Origin: Pseudeuparius sepicola | Lineage: Eukaryota; Arthropoda; Insecta; Coleoptera; Anthribidae | NCBI GenBank assembly: GCA_963920635.1 | Contig: OY987298.1 | Location: 105,591,309-105,655,308 of the forward strand | DNA: 64,000 bases | Direction: 5' to 3' | Part shown: positions 11,001 through 22,646 of the stretch, piece by piece | Position numbering within the stretch: the stretch's first letter is position 1 | How the letters are laid out: every line of letters starts with the position of its first letter | Position numbers and translations under genes: made by a program | Notes under the pieces: generated by a model | Database searches by the model: none | Seen by the model: only the letters and a program-made list of their open reading frames with translations | Told to the model about the DNA's origin: nothing

Positions 11001-14000
11001 CGGTATTTAGGTATTCTTATTTGTCTTTTTTTAAGATTTAATGATAAACTTTCATAATTTTATCATTTTTTAATTATAAAAGTATACTTAGTTCAAAAAT
11101 TAAAAAAAACACGTGTAGGGGCATAATAATCAATGCATTTAATATGCAAGTGCAAGGTAGGCAAAATACGAAGGGTAGGCCATGGAGGAAAACAAATGCC
11201 TAAAATCAACTTGTCAACATTGGAGCTGCTGTAATGTCCACGCATCAGCGGCTCCAACAATGCATTGACTGTGATGGAAGACAGTTCGAGCATTTAAGGA
11301 AGCATAAGTTTTATAAACAAAATAGTATATTTCCTTACAAGTGCGGAAAGTGCCACTTTTCCGCACGCGATTGCAGTTGGCTGAGCGACGCGTAGCCGAG
11401 TTCAGCCAAGAAATCGAGTGTGGAAAAGACATTTCCGCAAGAGTTAGGAACACTATTTTTTCTACAAGCGGGCGGAAAAGTAAGACTCTTTTCCGCACGC
11501 ATTTACTTTTCCGCACGCATTTTAGTTTAGAAAGTGTCACTTTTCCGCACTAGTGCGGAAAAGTAGTGCGGAAAAGTGACACTTTCTAAACTAAAATGCG
11601 TGCGGAAAAGTGTACTTTTCCGCACGCTTGTAGAAAAAAACATTTTCAGTTAGGAATAGGATTTTAATATTTGTTGACAAGTTGATTTTAGGCATTTGTT
11701 TTTCCTCCATGGCCTACCCTTCGTATTTTGCCTACCTTGCACTTGTATATTAAATGCATTGATTATTATGCCCCTACACGTTTTTTTTTTAATTTTTTGA
11801 ACTAAGTATACCTACTTTAATAATTAAAAAATGATAAAATTAATAAAGTTTATCATTATGTCCTAAAAAAATACAAATAAAAATAAATACTGGTGTAACA
11901 GCGTCTTTTTAAAATTTTATGATAAAACTAAATTTTCTTTCTTTGATATTTTCAGCTAGGAATAGGATATCGAGATACGGTTTTCACTAGCCTATTTAGG
12001 TATCATTTCACTACATTTTTTATAAAAAAAAAGTAATATTATTGCATTTAATTTTTATTGCAATTTTCTGTTATTATATCAAAAAACGCGCTCTAGCGGC
12101 ATCACTGAGATTTAGACATATCATGGGTTTGATGGACCAATAAATGCTTTTTCCAATGAGACCAAGTTTGTTAAAATCCGTTCAGTCATTTAGAAGTTAC
12201 AGCTGTTTATTTAAAAAAACATTGAATCACTCCCCACCACTTTATTTTAATAGATACCTATGTCAAAAAGTGTTAAACAAAAATTACTCGAATAAAGCTT
12301 ACCTTTAAAAAGCATGTATTATTTTGGTTACATTACTAGGTGGATTTCAGTGAAAAATCACTTTAAAAGTTTAAGATGGTGGTTACGCCCCTGGTGACTA
12401 TCTTGGAAATCTGAAAATAATTTCCAGGCTTTTCTCTTGGGCACTTTATTCTAAAAAAAAGTCTCTACGACGAATAGTTTCCGAGATACAGCACTTTGCA
12501 TTCCTATCTGACCACCCTGTACAGCACGTACGTGGTAATTCAACATTTTGACCCATAAAATGGCTTTTTTCGATCTGTAGCGAGCAACACGCATAATTTT
12601 AAACTTTTGATCAATACACCTTTTAACATAAGTAATTACTGACATTTTGAGACATAAATTATTTTAAAATATTTATCACAATGGCCGTCATTAGCATTTG
12701 CACAAAAAGCCTAATGACGGCCATTGTGATAAGTATTTTTAAATAATTTTTGTCTCAAAATGTGAGTAAAATTATGCGTGTTGCTCGCTACAGATCGAAA
12801 AAAGCCATTTTATGGGTCAAAATGTTGAATCACCACGTACGTGCTGTACATTGAGTCCTAATAGTTATGAATGTTCTGAAAATTTTAAAAACTTTCATAT
12901 TCCTATCGATATTTAGAAATAAAAAGTTAAGTTAGTGATCTAATATTATAGTCTACGAATTAACATTACTTACAATTTTTAGAAATATCATAAATGATAA
13001 ATATTAACTATAAATTAAATATGGCATCTCTGATTTGAATGCCTATGAAAAAAATTAGGTATACCATATTAAAGTATTATTTTAAAACGGTAGGATAGTG
13101 TTCGTTTTCCATTTTCAATATTAGTGGGATATTTTTGAGGTGACTTTCAAATATTTTCAAAACATTTCTGATTTTTATTTGAAAATAAAAACAATTTTCC
13201 CTATAAAGTCCTGTAGAAATATCAGCAATAGCCGATAAAGTTCAAGTATTTCCAAAGTATTCATGATTTTTAATTGAAAATAAAAAAATCCAACTATAAG
13301 CTCGAAATGTAGAAATGTTAGGTGGCGATGTAATAGTAAAATTTGGGGATATTTAGGTTTCAGGGGGTGTTGATTAAAGCTACGTTGCCAGATTTTCAAT
13401 AAAAAATATACAGGGTGTTCCTCATAAGAACCGACACAGAGCAGGAGCATACAGGGGAGCCCAAAATAAGGTGATTAAACGCACCACGTTGTGGGTGTAC
13501 CTACCAAGGGCATTAATCGTCAGAAAACATAGTTCAATTGTGCCATTTTAAAGGGTTGATACAGAGTGATGCACCCTAAAAATGTGACAGAACTTTTTTT
13601 TACGTTGGCGGACTTACAAAGTTGTTACTTTGTGTTATGAAGAATTTAATTCTAACACTTTTTTACTCTTCTTATTTTTCCAAAAACTTTATCGCTTTCG
13701 CCAAAAACGCGATCAACTGAAAACACGTATTGCAGATGTGATATTTAAAATCTTTGAAAATTCAAAAGTTGGCTATGAAATTAAACGTCGGACTTGAATA
13801 AGAACTAAGTATGGAGGTAAGTTGCGTTAAATCATCTTATTTTGGGCTCCCCTGTATGCTTCTGTTCTGTGTCGGTTCTTATGCGGAACACCCTGTATAA
13901 TAGCTAAAAGCAAGTGAGTGCAAAACTAAAAAAATTACAGTACTTTTAATTAAGGGTAGCCATGAACATATTTCATTAGGCAACCCATTCGCGATATATT

Positions 14001-17000
14001 TGATTACATACAGTGTGTCCCCGTATTGTTTGGACGACTTGTAGATGACAAAAAATGTTCGACGTCAAATTTGACCTTTTCGGGTTCAGCCCTGCTTGAC
14101 TTTAAACTAATTTCTGACATAATTTTACTTGTCTTGCAAATTGTGAAAAAACAAATTTTTCACACCAGTAAAGTGTGCTTTTTGTAGGTTTTACGACAAA
14201 ATATTATAAAGGAAACTTTCAAAGTTTTTTAGCAGAAAAGAAAACCAAAGTAGGCCTAGGCTTTTGAAATTTTTTTCACCTACCCAGTTGAACCTACCCA
14301 CCTTGAACAAGTTTCCTTAATAAAATTTTGACGCAAAAGCTACAAAAAGGGCTGTTTTCTACAAAAAAAAAAAATGGAAAAAGGAAAAATCAAAGGAGGC
14401 CTACAGTTTTGTAATTGCCTATTCCCTCTCAGTCATCTTTCATTGTAAACAAGGTTCCTTAATAAAATTTGGTCATAAAACCTACAAAAAGGGCACTTCA
14501 CTGGTGTTAAAAATTAGTTTCAAGCATGTAAGAACCCCAAAAGGTCAAAATTTGAACTCGAAATTTTTTTGACGTTTGCAAATGTTGTCCAAACAATCCA
14601 GGGATACACTGTATACAGGATGAGTCACATCTAAAGGCAGAGCCGAAAACAGAAGGTAGAACTCGCTAAAATAAGCATTCAGTCATTCTTTTTAAATATT
14701 TTTTGTCTCAAAATATGTGTAATTACTTAGATTAAAATTTGTATTGACCGTAGTTTAAAATTATGCGTGTTGCTCTCTACATATCGAAAAAAGCCATTTT
14801 ATGGGTCAAAATATTGAATCACCACGCACGTGCTGTACATTGAGCCTTAACAATATCAACCAAACTTGGTACACATTATGCATTGGTAGGTTGCCATTTT
14901 GTGCAATAATTTGGCCCCATTCAGATGACCAGCGGCGTAGATACAAATAGTTACTCTAATTAATTGTAAAAAAAGGAATACGGTCCTGTGCAAAAATAAA
15001 AATTTCGCCTTTTTTAGATAGCTCATTAAATTTGGAACTAAAAGCGCCTCTTGGTATTTTTTTATTTCTGGTACAGTTTCTTCGTAATTTCGGATTTTTT
15101 AAACTAGTGCCAAGGTGATTATGCTGGCATTTAAAATAAAATTATTTGTATCTACGCCGCTGCTCATCTGAACAGGGTCAAATTATTGCACAAAATGACA
15201 ACCCATAATATGTATCAAATTTTGTTGTAATTCCTAAACGGGCTCGAAAGAAATTAAAAAATATATGTTAAAAGTTTCAACACGCTGTATATGGAGAACC
15301 AAGCGTTTTTGAGCTAATGTTTATTAAGCATATGTGCTTATTTTAACCAATTCTACGTGTTTTCGGCTCTGCCTTTAGATGTGACTCACCCTGTATATTA
15401 TGTTTGACAAAAAAATACTTTTCATTCCGTAAGCAGATGGGTGAAAGACGACTTTAGTTCAGATCTTGTACTATTAGTAATAGAATTTTTGTGCTGTTCT
15501 GATGAACCTTGCCCGATTGTTAGATATTTCCAAAGTATTTCTGATTTTTGATTAAAAAAATTAATTTTCGCAATTTTACGGTCCTGTAGAAACGATATTA
15601 GGAGATGTAAATGTGCAAAACAAGAAATCATTCTGCAGGACTCTTGCAAATTTTGCAAGAAATCTTGCTAAAAGCAAGAAATCATGCAAAAAATACACAA
15701 AAATACAAATAATAAATTGACATAAAATCTAATTACCCATGGAAGTAGATAATCGATTATGGTCTGAAATTAAAGTAGACATGGTAGCGTTGACTGATGA
15801 CCCAACGGTAGTAGGCTTTAAAAATTTGAAAATAAAGTGGTTTACATGAATTTAATCGAATGTCGAATAGCTAATCCAGAATTGATATTTTAAATAATAA
15901 AAAATGCGAAACTCGTATCTATACATTCTCTTATGTTATGAAAAGAAATTAAAAACACAATAATGCCACAGAAATTATCTTAAAAATGAGAATAACAAAA
16001 TATTGTACTACTGCAATATTGTATGCTCAGTGAACTCTTAGTATTCATACATCAATACTTTTCTCAACAAACAACGCCACATTGTTAACATTTCATATTT
16101 TCAGCTTCAGCATTTCAGCTGCTTTATACTTCAAGTATTTTCATTTTTTAATATTAAACAATTTGCGATGCTGTTGAGGAAACTTTCTGTTTAGCTAACT
16201 CCATACAAGAAATGCATTGGGGATGTCATTAGTAACGTCATAACACTATCATTGTACACTTCTTTCCATGAGTAACTAGATCTTGTGTCAACCACAAATA
16301 TTACCAATATATTTTCTTAATTTTTTGTCGAAAATACAGAACAAAGAGGCAGATGTCAAATTGAATGGGACATTTTGCTAATCCATACAACAAAAATAAT
16401 ATCAAGCATAAATTCTCTCAGTTCTTGTAAACCTTATTCCTAATGTCAAAAAATAAAAAAGTTACATTGGTTTAAATATTTTGATTTTTTTTTAGATTTT
16501 TTTTATATAATATAATAATAGTTTGAAATTGACATTTTTTCAATTTTTTATTATCCCGGTATATTTCGGAAACTAAAAAACTTTTAGTATGTTTTTTTTT
16601 TCATTATTAGTCATTCCTTGCCAAAAGCTACATATTCCGAAGTTTGTGCGTTTAGTTTAAGAAGACAGTTTGTTACTTCTTGAAAAATGTTAATATTCAT
16701 TATTCAATACGAAACTTGGACAAGGAATAGCAGGTATAGGCGTACTTCTATACCTATCATCGGGAAATCTATTCTTATAATACAGAAACCCGAATTTTCA
16801 GCTGGTTCAAAGAAAAAAAAGTACCTACCAAAAAGTTTTTAAGAGACTACTTCGAGGCTAGCTGTAACAACCAGGTTACCAAGCAAAGCAAATATATATT
16901 TCTAATCGCATTTTCTTGTTTTTGTAGAAAGGTGTGGTTCGGGGCAGCCTCCTAGCCGTCAAATATATGGGAAAGAACAATTGCGGCAATGGAGGCACAG

Positions 17001-17672
17001 TGATCAACGTTGCGTCTATTGTCGGTCTGCAGGGCCTCAGAGGGGCTCCCGTCTATGTGGGTACTAAGCACTTCATTATTGGTTTCGACCGCTCAATAGG
17101 AACGTCATTTTATTACGATTTGACCGGAATTAAATTCATGACGATGTGCCCCGGAGTGACCGATACCCCAATGGTTTCTGATGCTAGCAAGTTTGTCTTC
17201 ACCGAGTTTCCTGGCCTTGGAGCTGCCCTTGCTAACGATCTTGGATCGTTGGTACCTCAGTCGTGAGTATAAAAAGTCTAGTAAATATCGAATGCATGAT
17301 GCAATTCTCGAGATGTTTTGTGCCTATGCAAAACTATTGGGCGTTCTTTTAATTAATAACTATAACTACAGTCCAACACACGAGAGAAGTTCGATGAAAA
17401 ACTCAGTCTAATCGCCCAAGTTCACTCTGCTAACATACGGCTGTCGCTTATATTGCGTTTTTCATTAAACTCCTCTCGTTTGTTGGACTCTAGTTATTGA
17501 GTGGAGATGTTTTTCAATCAATGATTTAACTTATTTTAGTCCTGACAATGTCGGCGTAGGAACGGTGGAAATGATCTGCCAAGGAAAGAATGGAAGCATA
17601 TGGGTGTCCGAAGGAGAAGAAAATTATGAAGTAGTAATTCCGGATAGAAGAACATTTCGGGTAAACTGTTAA
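8065..17672 (+). CDS. SDR gene B, complete, 15-PGDH-like
   Basis: Six exons join in phase to 299 aa: 8065-8120, 8170-8311, 8617-8743, 8796-8902, 16928-17262 and 17540-17672. All introns are GT-AG. The start is the only ATG that opens the first exon, and its GG end fits the next exon's single G. Domains: a short basic leader (1-38), Rossmann TGGAHGIG (46-53), NNAG (126-129), catalytic Asn143, Ser174, Tyr187 and Lys191 (VYVGTK), and a family C-terminus QGKNGSIWVSEG. The tetrad is complete, so an active oxidoreductase is expected. Oddity: where 15-PGDH-type enzymes have an Asp after the second strand (gene C has GD), gene B has Gly72-Arg73, which suggests NADP preference or weak cofactor binding. 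The leader could be a mitochondrial presequence but is not decisive. The substrate is unknown. Intron 4 (8 kb) is transposon-filled. Confidence 0.92.
9722..9827. repeat. Palindromic repeat, copy 2
   Basis: Second copy of the repeat at 5738-5850. It has the same inverted ends beginning GTACCAAGGCACTGAAGTTC, the same inner GAGGCCTCTGGCCGAGGC, and the same AGTTATTT to its left. The central part is shortened. Confidence 0.75.
10223..10259. repeat. Hairpin, 16-bp perfect stem
   Basis: AAATCGTACAATAATG, a 5-nt loop (GGCTA), then the exact reverse complement. It lies about 70 bp left of the nested element cluster and is not part of its termini. Confidence 0.8.
10344..12519. mobile_element. 2.2-kb foldback element with TA target duplication
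   Basis: Ends CAGGGTGGTCAGAT and its complement, flanked by TA at 10342-10343 and 12520-12521, the Tc1/mariner signature. The arms are roughly 1 kb each and nearly identical over most of their length, for example the CTCACTGAGATTTAGAC-type and GTTTGATGGACC blocks. There is no transposase ORF. The centre (11341-11627) carries about a dozen copies of a GTGCGGAAAAGTG motif in both orientations. It is non-autonomous. Confidence 0.85.
11341..11627. repeat. Cluster of GTGCGGAAAAGTG motifs
   Basis: About twelve full or partial copies of GTGCGGAAAAGTG or CACTTTTCCGCAC lie here, several as head-to-head pairs. The one at about 11537-11579 makes a long hairpin. It forms the loop of the foldback. The arrangement looks like multiple protein-binding half-sites or repeated template switching; the sequence cannot tell which. 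Confidence 0.7.
13411..13895. mobile_element. 485-bp MITE with TA target duplication
   Basis: Termini CAGGGTGTTCCTCATAAGAA and GGTTCTTATGCGGAACACCCTG are flanked by TA on both sides (13409-13410, 13896-13897). Inverted similarity continues inward to GAGCCCAAAATAAG. There is no coding capacity. Confidence 0.85.
14011..14611. mobile_element. 601-bp TIR element with TA target duplication
   Basis: Termini CAGTGTGTCCCCGTATTGTT and the near-complement ending GGGATACACTG are flanked by TA. Inside is a second inverted pair built around CAAAGTAGGCCTAGGCTT and GTAGCTTTTACGAC-like blocks, and a related block recurs at about 40860-41040. Non-coding. Confidence 0.8.
14616..15393. mobile_element. 778-bp TIR element with a nested MITE half
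   Basis: Termini CAGGATGAGTCACATCTAAA and TTTAGATGTGACTCACCCTG are flanked by TA, and the inverted match continues through GGCAGAGCCGAAAACA. It abuts the previous element with only TATA between them. About 14690-14850 is half a copy of the MITE at 12522-12846, so that MITE landed or recombined here later. Non-coding. Confidence 0.8.
17362..17497. mobile_element. Short MITE in gene B last intron
   Basis: ATAACTACAGTCCAACACAC at the left and its near-complement ending GTTGGACTCTAGTTAT at the right give inverted arms of about 40 bp. It lies between the last two gene B exons and does not disturb the splice sites. Confidence 0.6.
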
Positions 17673-18101
17673 CATTTGCTGATTATGATGTTCCACCTGT
17701 ATTGTTTTGTATTTTGACTGTAATATACTCGTAAGTAACTGCTTGATCATGTCTCTATTTTAATTTTGTATTGTTGAATGGTAATTTACTGAATTCATGC
17801 TTAAAAAGTCGCATGGAACAAACTAGATAGTGTGATCATGGACATTCAATAAAAATGCAGGTAGATATTATTGAAAGGAATAATCGCTATTATGAATATT
17901 TTATCAAAAATTAAAAAAAAGTTTTCTTCCTCTAAAATCCATCCGGACAATGCTATATAATACTTTGCAACAAGAACCTACTGGATTTCTCTATGATTCA
18001 TAATTTTGTTTTAAGAACCAGCAACTTGTTCGTTCAGTATTTGCAAACAAAATGTGAAAAGGCCCAAACCAAATCATCTACAAGTTAAATCGAGAAAAAT
18101 C
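17673..18101. other. Gene B 3' flank
   Basis: Holds the gene B 3' UTR with AATAAA at 17848-17853, about 175 bp past the stop. Nothing else is recognised before the mariner element. Confidence 0.5.
17848..17853 (+). terminator. Poly(A) signal of gene B
   Basis: Canonical AATAAA downstream of the gene B stop codon, in a T-rich 3' context. Assigned by position. Confidence 0.55.
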
Positions 18102-18725
18102 TACAGGGTTAACTATCACTTAGTACAAAAATTTTTATGGCAGATAAAGAAAAATTAGACTTGCTAAAATAAATTTTCAAAAATTTTCTAACATTTGTCT
18201 TAAGCCTAAAAAAATTTTTTTTCAAATTGTATTAAACCCCTCAAAAAACGCCGCCTATGGACGCCCGCGCGACATGTCTAAAAATTTCGCATATGTCAAT
18301 AGCGCGGCGTTGCCACGTCTATCAATTTATCCGAGGATTCACCACAAAATTTCGATTTCCTTTTAAAAACGATTACTTTCTGAGGAACATGTAGAATGCC
18401 TATGAAACACCTACCTTACTGACATTTCCAGGATTGTTTGCACCATTTTCTGTTTTCTTGCTTTTTTACATTAAAAGTCACACAACACAACATTCACATT
18501 TTTTAAATCTGTTGGGGATCTCTTGGTTTCCCTCTGCTATTCCTTTTGTTTGAAGCGAGGTACTCAGCCTGACGACCACGACGAGGTAGATCCCCTCCGC
18601 CAGGAAAACCCCGAAGGGTAACCGAAAAATCACAACTGCACTAGCACACATTGCACAAATGCACATGCAAAGCACTACAGTAGCTGTTCAAAGAGGCCGC
18701 CGTTAACTTCGATGCACAAATTCAC

Positions 18726-19993
18726 TCAGTTAACTAAAGAAGTCCGGATACGTGCAAAAAGTCCATGATTATTCCGGATTTGAACAGCTGCACCTTCAAT
18801 TCGTTCACGTAACTGCTGCTCGTTGTCGATTTCCTGCTCGTACACAATCGCCTTCATGAATCCCCAAATACAAAAATCCATTGGATTCAAGTCTGGTGAT
18901 CGCGGCGGCCATGCAATGGGCCCTCCTCTTCCGATCCAACGGTTGGGGCATTGGTCGTCTAAAAGTGCACGAACAGGTCTCGCAAAATGGGCTGGTGCAC
19001 CATCGTGCATAAACCACATGTCATGCAGTACTTGTAGTGGCAAATTATCAAACAAAACATTTGTCAGAAAATACAAGTATCGTTCAGCGTTTAAATTTTC
19101 CGGTAGAATGTATGGTCCAATTAATCGATCTCCATAAACTCCAGCCCAAACATTGATGGAAAACCGACGTTGGAAATTAAACCGCCGAACAGCATGTGGG
19201 TTCTCATCGGACCAAATATGGCTGTTGTGTCTAAAAAAAAACAACAAAAATTAGAAATATTCACAATTTTGGCGAAGGCGTTAGGATTGACATAGCCAAT
19301 TTTATAATAAATAAAAAAGATAATATGGAGGAGAGAAAGCTATAAGTAAGTAAAAATTTACATACGTGTTTAAAACCCCAGCACGTGTGAAGCAGCATTC
19401 GTCTGTCCAAAGAATGTTGAAAACAAAGTTTGGGTCTTGGGCGATTCGATCACGTAGCCAAGTGCAGTAGGTCATTCTCACCGGAAAATCATTTGCTTCT
19501 AATGCTTGGACCTTTTGTATGTGATAAGGGTGAAGGCCGTTTTCCCTTAGAATCCTCCATGCCTGTAAATAATTGTATTGTTACATTTTAAATTTTATGT
19601 AGGTATTAGGTGAAAGCAAAGACAATCCCATCACATGGGATAGTCTTTGGTAGAAGTCAGTTTTATTGGTTTTATTTTACTTGCCTTGTTCTGAGATATT
19701 CCCAATCTCCTTGCAATAGCTGTAGTGCTTATGGAAGGTTGCTCTTCCACCAAATCAAGCACTGACTCAACATCGTCCATGTTCATTTGCCCTCCAGGCC
19801 CACCCCTTCGAGCTTGCAAAACACCAGTGTTTCGCATACGTTGTACAATGTTCACGAAAGTACGTGGGTTAGGCATATTTGCCCTGTTAGGAAAACGAAT
19901 ACGGTATTCTGCTGCAGCTCGATGTGCACTTTCATCGCATCTCCCGTACATTATAACCATGTCCGTTAACTCGGCGTTCGAATACTCCGGCAT
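18726..19993 (-). CDS. Tc1/mariner-type transposase, three exons
   Basis: Exons on minus: 19993-19685, 19562-19366 and 19230-18726, in phase, total 336 aa. The first intron has a GC donor (AAG then gcaagt), a recognised minor splice type, and it alone keeps the domain in frame; the second is GT-AG. The N-terminus (MPEYSNAEL) carries a helix-turn-helix region ending ARRLGISQNK, followed by WRILRENGLHPYH. The catalytic domain has Asp in LWTDECCFT, Asp in MHDGAPAHF and Asp in PPRSPDLNP, with 36 residues between the second and third. It would cut and paste the element at TA sites in the nucleus. No stop or frameshift is seen. Relatives of its catalytic core survive as scraps inside the foldbacks at 6.6 and 36.7 kb. 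Confidence 0.88.
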
Positions 19994-20100
19994 TTTCACA
20001 AAGACGCTGAACGATTTGCCGGGAAAATCAAGACAAAACTGGGAAATAACGCCATGTTACATTCGCAAATGCCCTCCGTCGGCTACTAGCCAAACTTGAA

Positions 20101-21081
20101 AAGGTTTGTTCCAACAGGGCCAATAACCGTCCTCAAGCACGTTCAGCGCATGCGCACTACCCCGCTGGCTGTTCCAACTGAATTATGTACCTACCGACAC
20201 GGGACGATACACGCACTGTTCCAGCCGATTTATGGATCATTTGTGTATCGTCCTTGTACGATAAAAACGGTGCCTGGTCTAAAGCAATAACCGCGTGTAC
20301 TGACATGCGCAATGTAGTCATGTGACAGAGATAAACAATAACCTCATATTTTTGTTTTTACGTAGATGGTTTTAAATCGATGGCTGGGATCGTGTTTTTT
20401 ATTTCTTGTTGGTTTTTGGCTTGTTGGGTAGGGCGGGGAATCGTTGAACAATAATTTTTTAGAGTGAAGAGTGAGGTTAGCCCACCGAACATTCGGTTAG
20501 CCACATATTAAACACGCAGGTTAGGTGCGGTCGCAAAACGTGATTTGGTCGATTTGATTCACAATCCGTTCCATCTGAAATTTTCTTTGGGATCGCACAT
20601 GAACGGTGCAAAACTAGCGCATGCGTTCTTTAAGGGTTATCATCTAGTTCATGTACAGTTCTGTGACGGTACGTAAATTCGAGTTGGAACAAATGATCCC
20701 AAAGAAAATTTCAGATGGAACGGAAAAATTGTTCAACGATTCCCCGCCCTACCCAACAAGCCAAAAACCAACAAGAAATAAAAAACACGATCCCAGCCAT
20801 CGATTTAAACCTATCTACGTAAAAACAAAAATATGATGTTAATGTTTATCTCTGTCACACGACCATACACTGCGCATGTCAGTACACGCGGTTATTGCTT
20901 TAGACCAGGCACCGTTTTTATCGTACAAGGACGATACACAAATGATCCATAAATCGGCTGGAACAGTGCGTGTATCGTCCCGTGTCGGTAGGTACATAAT
21001 TCAGTTGGAACAGCCAGTGGGGTAGTGCGCATGCGCTGAACGTGCTTGAGCACGGTTATTGGCCCTGTTGGAACAAACCTT
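20101..21081. mobile_element. Foldback nested in the mariner element
   Basis: Near-perfect inverted arms start AAGGTTTGTTCCAACAGGGC at 20101 and end with its complement at 21081. They extend to about 20455 and 20727. A second, inner inverted pair (about 20570-20600 and 20697-20725) is built on CCATCTGAAATTTTCTTTGG. No ORF of its own. I did not find a clear target duplication. It postdates the mariner insertion. Confidence 0.85.
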
Positions 21082-21684
21082 GTATGTACAGTTAGTTGCC
21101 TAGCTAGGAAGTTATGAAATGACGAACGGGGCAACGCGGAGCAGTCGAAAAAACGTTTCATAGACTCGACCGGGCCGATACGTCGCTTAATTCATACCGC
21201 CGAGGCTTCAGAACAATAAATCCTTTATCTATGCTTCAGAAGAGGTTAGATGGTGGACAAGAATTCATCAGAGGAGCTCCGGGGGTATTAAGGGAGACGG
21301 CTTGTGGTGTCGCGGTAATGAGCTTTCCGCGAGAGTAGGAACCGGTCCGGATACGAGCTAAGGTAAGGGGAATCTAATAGCGCTGCATCTGTACAGATTC
21401 AAATCGATTGTTATTTATGTATTTTTTAAATTTGTTTGAGTAAAAAGGTATTTTCACCGTTCCTAAATCAACGGCAACACCGCGGAAAATCACTTCAGCT
21501 GTCAGTACCTTCAGAAGCCAAATTGGATGACGTCATTAAAGGCGGGGATTTACAGGGAAAATAGGGGTCTTTACCCGTTTTTTTAAAGATCGTAAAAAAA
21601 ATCTAAAAATATTTTTCTATGTTTTCTTAAGCCACCCTGCGCACGTGGTAAAAATTTTTGTACTAAGTCATAGTTAACCCTGTA

Positions 21685-22529
21685 TATTAATCGCATTACT
21701 TGCAGCTTGGCCAATTGCCATGTTTATCCGCATGGATAATTTTGCTCCGCATGGAAAATTTTCGCTTCCCGAATAAATTCTATATTTGATTAAACTCTGT
21801 TTTTGTGACGCTGGGGCCGTTAAAAATTTGCAATTCTTTTACGTAACGGTTCGCTACAACCACGCACGTACCTATGCCAATAAAATAAGGTCAAAAGGTT
21901 TAACGTTCGACGTATCCGAAACCAAAAGTCTTCATCAATTATGAAAATTAAGACTTATCAAAAACACACAATAATAAATAGGTAATAAAATTTATTATAT
22001 TTAATATAAATACTCCCACATTTATTTACACATCTGTTGAAGGAATTGTAATATGGTGGACATTACTATGTTAAAAAAGAGAGCCATCAGCTACCACGAG
22101 AATTTGCGCGCGCGCTAATGTCAAAAAAAGAATGAAGAGCACAACGGCTTGTCGCCACACACGCACAGTCATCCCCGCGCGGTTATAGTTGCGCAGGCTA
22201 AAAATCAAATTGATGAACTTATGTGGTCGTTCCAAAGATTTGGCCATACACGATACTCTTTAACTATACCCCGTGCGGGGTACAGTTAAGTCTTGAATTT
22301 TCCCTTTGTGTGTGGGTGTGTGTGTGTGTGTGGGGCTCTTAATATAAAACATGTTCATTGCCTGTGGCAAGACAAGTGCTTCTCGTTCATAGGAAAATCC
22401 TCTTGCAAAGCTAAAAATTCAAAGTGATTTTTGCGTGTTTATGATGGAACCAGGAACCTTTATATTATTTATTTATTTATTTCTTTTTTCAATAATTTCC
22501 CTAGAAAGTGAAAATATCGCCATTTTTGA
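21685..22529. other. Flank between mariner element and gene C
   Basis: No gene seen. Contains a GC-rich stretch with CGCGCGCG (about 22107-22116), a (GT)n run (about 22302-22333) and an ATTT run (about 22465-22485). Gene C's promoter should lie here; the only TATA-like sequence is TTATATTA near 22460, which is weak. Confidence 0.45.
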
Positions 22530-22646
22530 ATGACTGCCATTAACTCAACTTTATTTTTTCCACCCCTTATACATTTCATTTATAGAAGAGTTTCATTCAC
22601 TTCAAATTTTTTTGTTAATGTCAGTAACAATGTTGTCAAAATTTTT

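Larger units (their letters stand above)
10329..12861. mobile_element. Palindromic MITE, copy 1, interrupted by a foldback
   Basis: The right part, 12522-12846, is an almost perfect palindrome (CAGCACGTACGTGG to CCACGTACGTGCTG). Other copies end CTGTACATTGAGTCTTAA; here that end is intact on the right (about 12847-12861). Its mirror image, TTAAGACTCAATGTA, is at 10329-10343, on the far side of the 10344-12519 foldback. The foldback therefore inserted at a TA inside this MITE's left terminus. Other copies are at 53568-53967 (whole) and about 14690-14850 (half). Confidence 0.7.
8903..16927. other. Gene B intron 4, transposon-filled
   Basis: Eight-kilobase intron between the 107-nt and 335-nt exons. 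It holds a palindromic repeat (9722-9827), a hairpin (10223-10259), nested palindromic elements (10329-12861), and three TA-flanked elements (13411-13895, 14011-14611, 14616-15393). In 8903-9721 and 15394-16927 I see only AT-rich sequence without a gene or clear repeat. Confidence 0.6.
18104..21682. mobile_element. Tc1/mariner-superfamily transposon, split by a foldback
   Basis: Termini CAGGGTTAACTATCACTTAG and the near-complement at about 21647-21682 are flanked by TA (18102-18103, 21683-21684), giving a 3.6-kb element. It encodes a three-exon transposase on minus (18726-19993). About 980 bp of its length is a foldback (20101-21081) inserted upstream of the transposase start. The TIRs differ at only a few positions and the transposase is open, so the element looks young; the inserted foldback may have separated the gene from its promoter. 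Confidence 0.9.

Noticed and set aside
10344..12519. CRISPR or phage-like array from the repeated GTGCGGAAAAGTG motif
   Set aside because: Irregular spacing, both orientations, eukaryotic context; it is the core of a foldback.
19725..20099. Plus-strand ORF over the mariner element
   Set aside because: Antisense of transposase exon 1, which has clear homology and splice sites.
20096..21161. Two ORFs of identical sequence on opposite strands
   Set aside because: Both come from the arms of the foldback at 20101-21081; no start context or homology.
22530..22646. ATG at 22530 as the gene C start
   Set aside because: Possible, but it adds 39 residues unlike gene B, and the later ATG gives a leader of comparable length; kept only as an alternative.
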